NCBI GenBank assembly: GCA_022600395.1
Contig: JAHZKM010000050.1
Span: 1-8,994, forward strand
Length of the DNA: 8,994 nt
Direction: 5' to 3'
Origin: Pseudomonadota bacterium
GTDB taxonomy: Bacteria; Pseudomonadota; Gammaproteobacteria; PS1; Pseudothioglobaceae
The notes below the pieces were generated by a model. That model did not search any database. It was not told the DNA's origin and worked only from the letters and a program-made list of their open reading frames with translations. The position numbers and the translations under genes are program-made. Position 1 is the stretch's first letter. Every line of letters begins with the position of its first letter. Shown in pieces: positions 6,760 to 8,994 of the stretch.

Positions 6760-8493
6760 ATGAAATTAAATGGTGCGCAAATATTAGTTGACTGCTTGAA
6801 AAGCGAAGGTGTTAAACACATCTTTGGTTACCCAGGTGGCGCAGTTCTTCATATATATGATGCGCTAAATGCTTGCACAACAATTGATCACATATTGGTT
6901 CGCCATGAACAAGGTGCGGTACATGCTGCAGATGGTTATGCACGCACCAGTGGTAAATGTGGCGTATCGCTAGTCACATCAGGTCCAGGCTTAACAAATG
7001 CTGTTACAGGCATTGCAACTGCATTTACAGATTCTATTCCAATGATTGTTATTTCTGGTCAAGTACCTTCTGCGGTTATTGGTAGTGATGCCTTTCAAGA
7101 GGTAGATGCAGTAGGGATTACACGTTCTTGCGTAAAACATAACTTTCTAGTAAAAAACGCTAATGATTTAGCAGAAACAGTTAAAAAAGCATTTTATATT
7201 GCAACAACTGGTCGACCAGGTCCTGTATTAATCGATATTACTAAAGATGCAACTATTGCTGAGATTGAATATGAAGGTTACCCTGAAAGTATTAAAATGC
7301 GCTCATATCATCCTGAAGTTAAGGTTGATGCTGGGCAAGTTGAAAAAGCAATTGCAATTATTGAAAAAGCTCAGAAGCCAATTATTTACTCAGGTGGTGG
7401 TAGTGTAATTGGTAATGCTAGCAAAGTGTTAACTACTTTGACGCAAACTATAGGGTTTCCAATTACACAAACATTAATGGGACTAGGCGCATTTCCTGCA
7501 ACTGATAAACAATCATTAGGAATGTTGGGTATGCACGGAACTTATGAAGCAAATATGGCGATGCATGATTCCGATTGTATTATTGCAGTAGGCGCAAGAT
7601 TTGACGACCGCATTACTGGCAACTTAGAAAAGTTTTGTCCTTATGCGAAAATTATTCATATTGATATTGATCCTTCATCAGTGGGTAAAGTTGTAGGCGT
7701 TGATGTTTCTGTAATTGGACAAGTAAATGATGTTTTGCATGCGCTAATTGAAGGCTTAAAGGGCAAAAAATTATCAAATATTGATGCGTGGTGGCAACAA
7801 ATTGATGAGTGGCGCCAGGTAGATTCTTTAGCTTACAAAACCGCAGAGAATGTTATCAAGCCTCAAACAGTTGTTGAAACACTCTATGAAGTAACTAATG
7901 GTCAATCGATTGTTACCAGTGATGTTGGGCAGCATCAAATGTGGGCAGCGCAATACTACCCATTTGATAAACCACGTCGTTGGATTAACTCAGGTGGGCT
8001 TGGCACTATGGGTTTTGGGTTGCCAGCAGCAATGGGTGCAAAACTTGCAGAACCTGATTTAGATGTCGCTTGTGTAACGGGCGATGGTAGTATCCAAATG
8101 ATGCTACAAGAGCTTTCAACAATGTTGCAATATCACACGCCAGTTAAAATAATCAATCTTAACAATGGTTATTTAGGAATGGTGCGTCAGTGGCAGGAAT
8201 TTTTCTATGAGAAGCGATATTCAATGTCTTATATGGATGCCCTACCTGATTTTGTAAAATTAGCAGAGAGTTATGGTCATATTGGTATACGTGTAGAAAA
8301 AGAAGCGGATTTAAAGCCAGCATTGATCGAAGCATTTAAGCAAAAAGATAGAACGGTATTTTTAGATATAATTACTGATCCAACTGAAAACGTATTTCCA
8401 ATGATTCCATCTGGTGCAGGTCATCATGAAATGTTGTTAGCAGGTCGTGATGAAATGGCATCAACAAATGATTCAGGCCTAAATTTGGTATAA
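6760..8493 (+). CDS. ilvI: Acetohydroxyacid synthase large (catalytic) subunit, IlvI/IlvB type
   Basis: A thiamine-diphosphate enzyme that condenses two pyruvates to 2-acetolactate, or pyruvate with 2-oxobutyrate to 2-acetohydroxybutyrate, the first shared step of valine, leucine and isoleucine synthesis. It has 577 residues and is collinear with E. coli IlvI (574). The N-terminal pyrimidine-binding domain has FGYPGGAVL and the catalytic Glu E50 in LVRHEQ. The central FAD-binding domain carries LMGLGAFPA, LGMLGMHGTYEAN and ARFDDR. The C-terminal diphosphate domain has GDGS starting at 441 and ending in NLNN (to N469), then GYLGMVRQWQ. The last motif supports a true AHAS over pyruvate oxidase or glyoxylate carboligase. 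It starts at ATG 6760 behind its own promoter, with no strong ribosome site, and ends 2 bases before ilvH. I chose ilvI over ilvB because of the E. coli IlvI resemblance and the IlvH-type partner. Confidence 0.96.
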   Translation: MKLNGAQILVDCLKSEGVKHIFGYPGGAVLHIYDALNACTTIDHILVRHEQGAVHAADGYARTSGKCGVSLVTSGPGLTNAVTGIATAFTDSIPMIVISGQVPSAVIGSDAFQEVDAVGITRSCVKHNFLVKNANDLAETVKKAFYIATTGRPGPVLIDITKDATIAEIEYEGYPESIKMRSYHPEVKVDAGQVEKAIAIIEKAQKPIIYSGGGSVIGNASKVLTTLTQTIGFPITQTLMGLGAFPATDKQSLGMLGMHGTYEANMAMHDSDCIIAVGARFDDRITGNLEKFCPYAKIIHIDIDPSSVGKVVGVDVSVIGQVNDVLHALIEGLKGKKLSNIDAWWQQIDEWRQVDSLAYKTAENVIKPQTVVETLYEVTNGQSIVTSDVGQHQMWAAQYYPFDKPRRWINSGGLGTMGFGLPAAMGAKLAEPDLDVACVTGDGSIQMMLQELSTMLQYHTPVKIINLNNGYLGMVRQWQEFFYEKRYSMSYMDALPDFVKLAESYGHIGIRVEKEADLKPALIEAFKQKDRTVFLDIITDPTENVFPMIPSGAGHHEMLLAGRDEMASTNDSGLNLV

Positions 8494-8495
8494 GC

Positions 8496-8972
8496 ATGAG
8501 ACACATAATTTCAATACAATTAGAGAATGAATCAGGCGCACTTTCCAGAGTTGCAGGACTTTTTTCAGCACGTGGTTTTAATATTGAATCATTAACAGTT
8601 GCAGCCACTAACGATCCAACTCTTTCAAGAATGACTATTGTTAGCGTAGGTGACGACGATATTATTGAGCAAATTGTTAAACAAGTAAATAAATTAATAG
8701 ACGTCGTTAAAGTGACAGATTTAACCGCTACTGAACATATTGAGCGTGAGTTATTAATTGTTAAAATTGCCATATCTAGCAAAACTCAAGTTGATGTAGA
8801 TACTCAACTTGATCGTTTTAATGCTAAAGTTATTGATGCTGCAGAAGATGCGTATATTGTAGAGTTGGCAGGTAAGAGTCAAAAAATTAATGATTTTTTA
8901 ACTGCATTTAATGTAGAGCAAATCATAGAGGTTTCTAGAACGGGCGTGACCGGCGTTTGTCAGAAAATATAA
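8496..8972 (+). CDS. ilvH: Acetohydroxyacid synthase small (regulatory) subunit
   Basis: The regulatory subunit that activates the catalytic subunit and confers valine feedback inhibition. It has 158 residues and is very close to E. coli IlvH (163). An N-terminal ACT domain (about 1-76) contains LENESGALSRVAGLFSARGF. N11, G14 and N29, the positions where E. coli substitutions relieve valine inhibition, are all conserved, so a valine-sensitive enzyme is expected. The C-terminal small-subunit domain (about 80-157) has ERELLIVKI, VIDAAEDAYIVELAG and the closing EVSRTGVTG. It follows ilvI after 2 bases and must be co-transcribed and translationally coupled. The 22 bases after its stop reach the window end without a terminator hairpin or a convincing gene start. 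In related genomes ilvC often follows, but that cannot be seen here. Confidence 0.97.
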   Translation: MRHIISIQLENESGALSRVAGLFSARGFNIESLTVAATNDPTLSRMTIVSVGDDDIIEQIVKQVNKLIDVVKVTDLTATEHIERELLIVKIAISSKTQVDVDTQLDRFNAKVIDAAEDAYIVELAGKSQKINDFLTAFNVEQIIEVSRTGVTGVCQKI

Positions 8973-8994
8973 AGTTAAATAAATAGGCGTGTGA

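Noticed and set aside
7208..7219. Perfect 12-bp palindrome CTGGTCGACCAG in ilvI, sharing ACTGGTC with the lpxC hairpin
   Set aside because: It encodes the conserved TGRPGP motif of AHAS, so the sequence is largely set by the protein, and two short matches do not make a repeat family.
8372..8782. 136-residue open frame on the minus strand
   Set aside because: It lies opposite the end of ilvI and most of ilvH, both of which are strongly conserved. Its translation has no recognisable family, and it is a frame shadow.
8973..8994. Possible start of a next gene (GTG near the window end) or a terminator
   Set aside because: Too few bases remain to show a frame, and there is no hairpin or convincing ribosome site.

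Overview
This window is a gap-free block of eight protein genes, all on the + strand, from an AT-rich gammaproteobacterium. In order they encode undecaprenyl-diphosphatase (UppP, cut by the left edge), aminopeptidase N (PepN), nicotinamide-nucleotide amidase (PncC, a stand-alone CinA C-terminal domain), tRNA-dihydrouridine synthase A (DusA), the actin-like division protein FtsA, UDP-3-O-acyl-GlcNAc deacetylase (LpxC), and the large and small subunits of acetohydroxyacid synthase (IlvI, IlvH). Every protein aligns by eye with its E. coli counterpart, and the catalytic motifs checked are intact. No RNA gene, mobile element, CRISPR array, phage gene or pseudogene is visible. The largest gene-free stretch is 66 bases.

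Region 1 (1-6693) looks like one long transcription unit. Neighbouring genes overlap by 4 to 17 bases, or are separated by 5 bases at ftsA-lpxC. It mixes envelope precursor metabolism (UppP for peptidoglycan lipid carrier recycling, LpxC for lipid A), cell division (FtsA) and housekeeping (PepN, PncC, DusA). Region 2 (6694-6759) holds a good extended -10 promoter. Region 3 (6760-8972) is the ilvIH pair, the first committed step of branched-chain amino acid synthesis, with the valine-binding residues of IlvH conserved. The last 22 bases hold no recognisable gene start.

Two things stand out. First, lpxC follows ftsA after 5 bases. In most gammaproteobacteria ftsZ lies between them and ftsQ lies before ftsA; here both are missing from the locus, yet ftsA is intact. 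As I recall, loss of ftsZ was reported for reduced thiotrophic clam symbionts (Ca. Ruthia, Ca. Vesicomyosocius). With the low GC and the compact overlapping layout, this suggests the SUP05/Thioglobus/thiotrophic-symbiont lineage, but that is an inference. Second, the pepN frame has no ATG, GTG, TTG or CTG codon where the conserved N-terminus begins. It appears to start at an ATT codon 7 bases after an AGGAG ribosome site, overlapping the end of uppP.

Smaller points are a perfect 11-bp hairpin inside the lpxC coding region, an inverted repeat across the ilvI promoter, two A8 runs in ftsA, and an LpxC tail unlike the E. coli degron.
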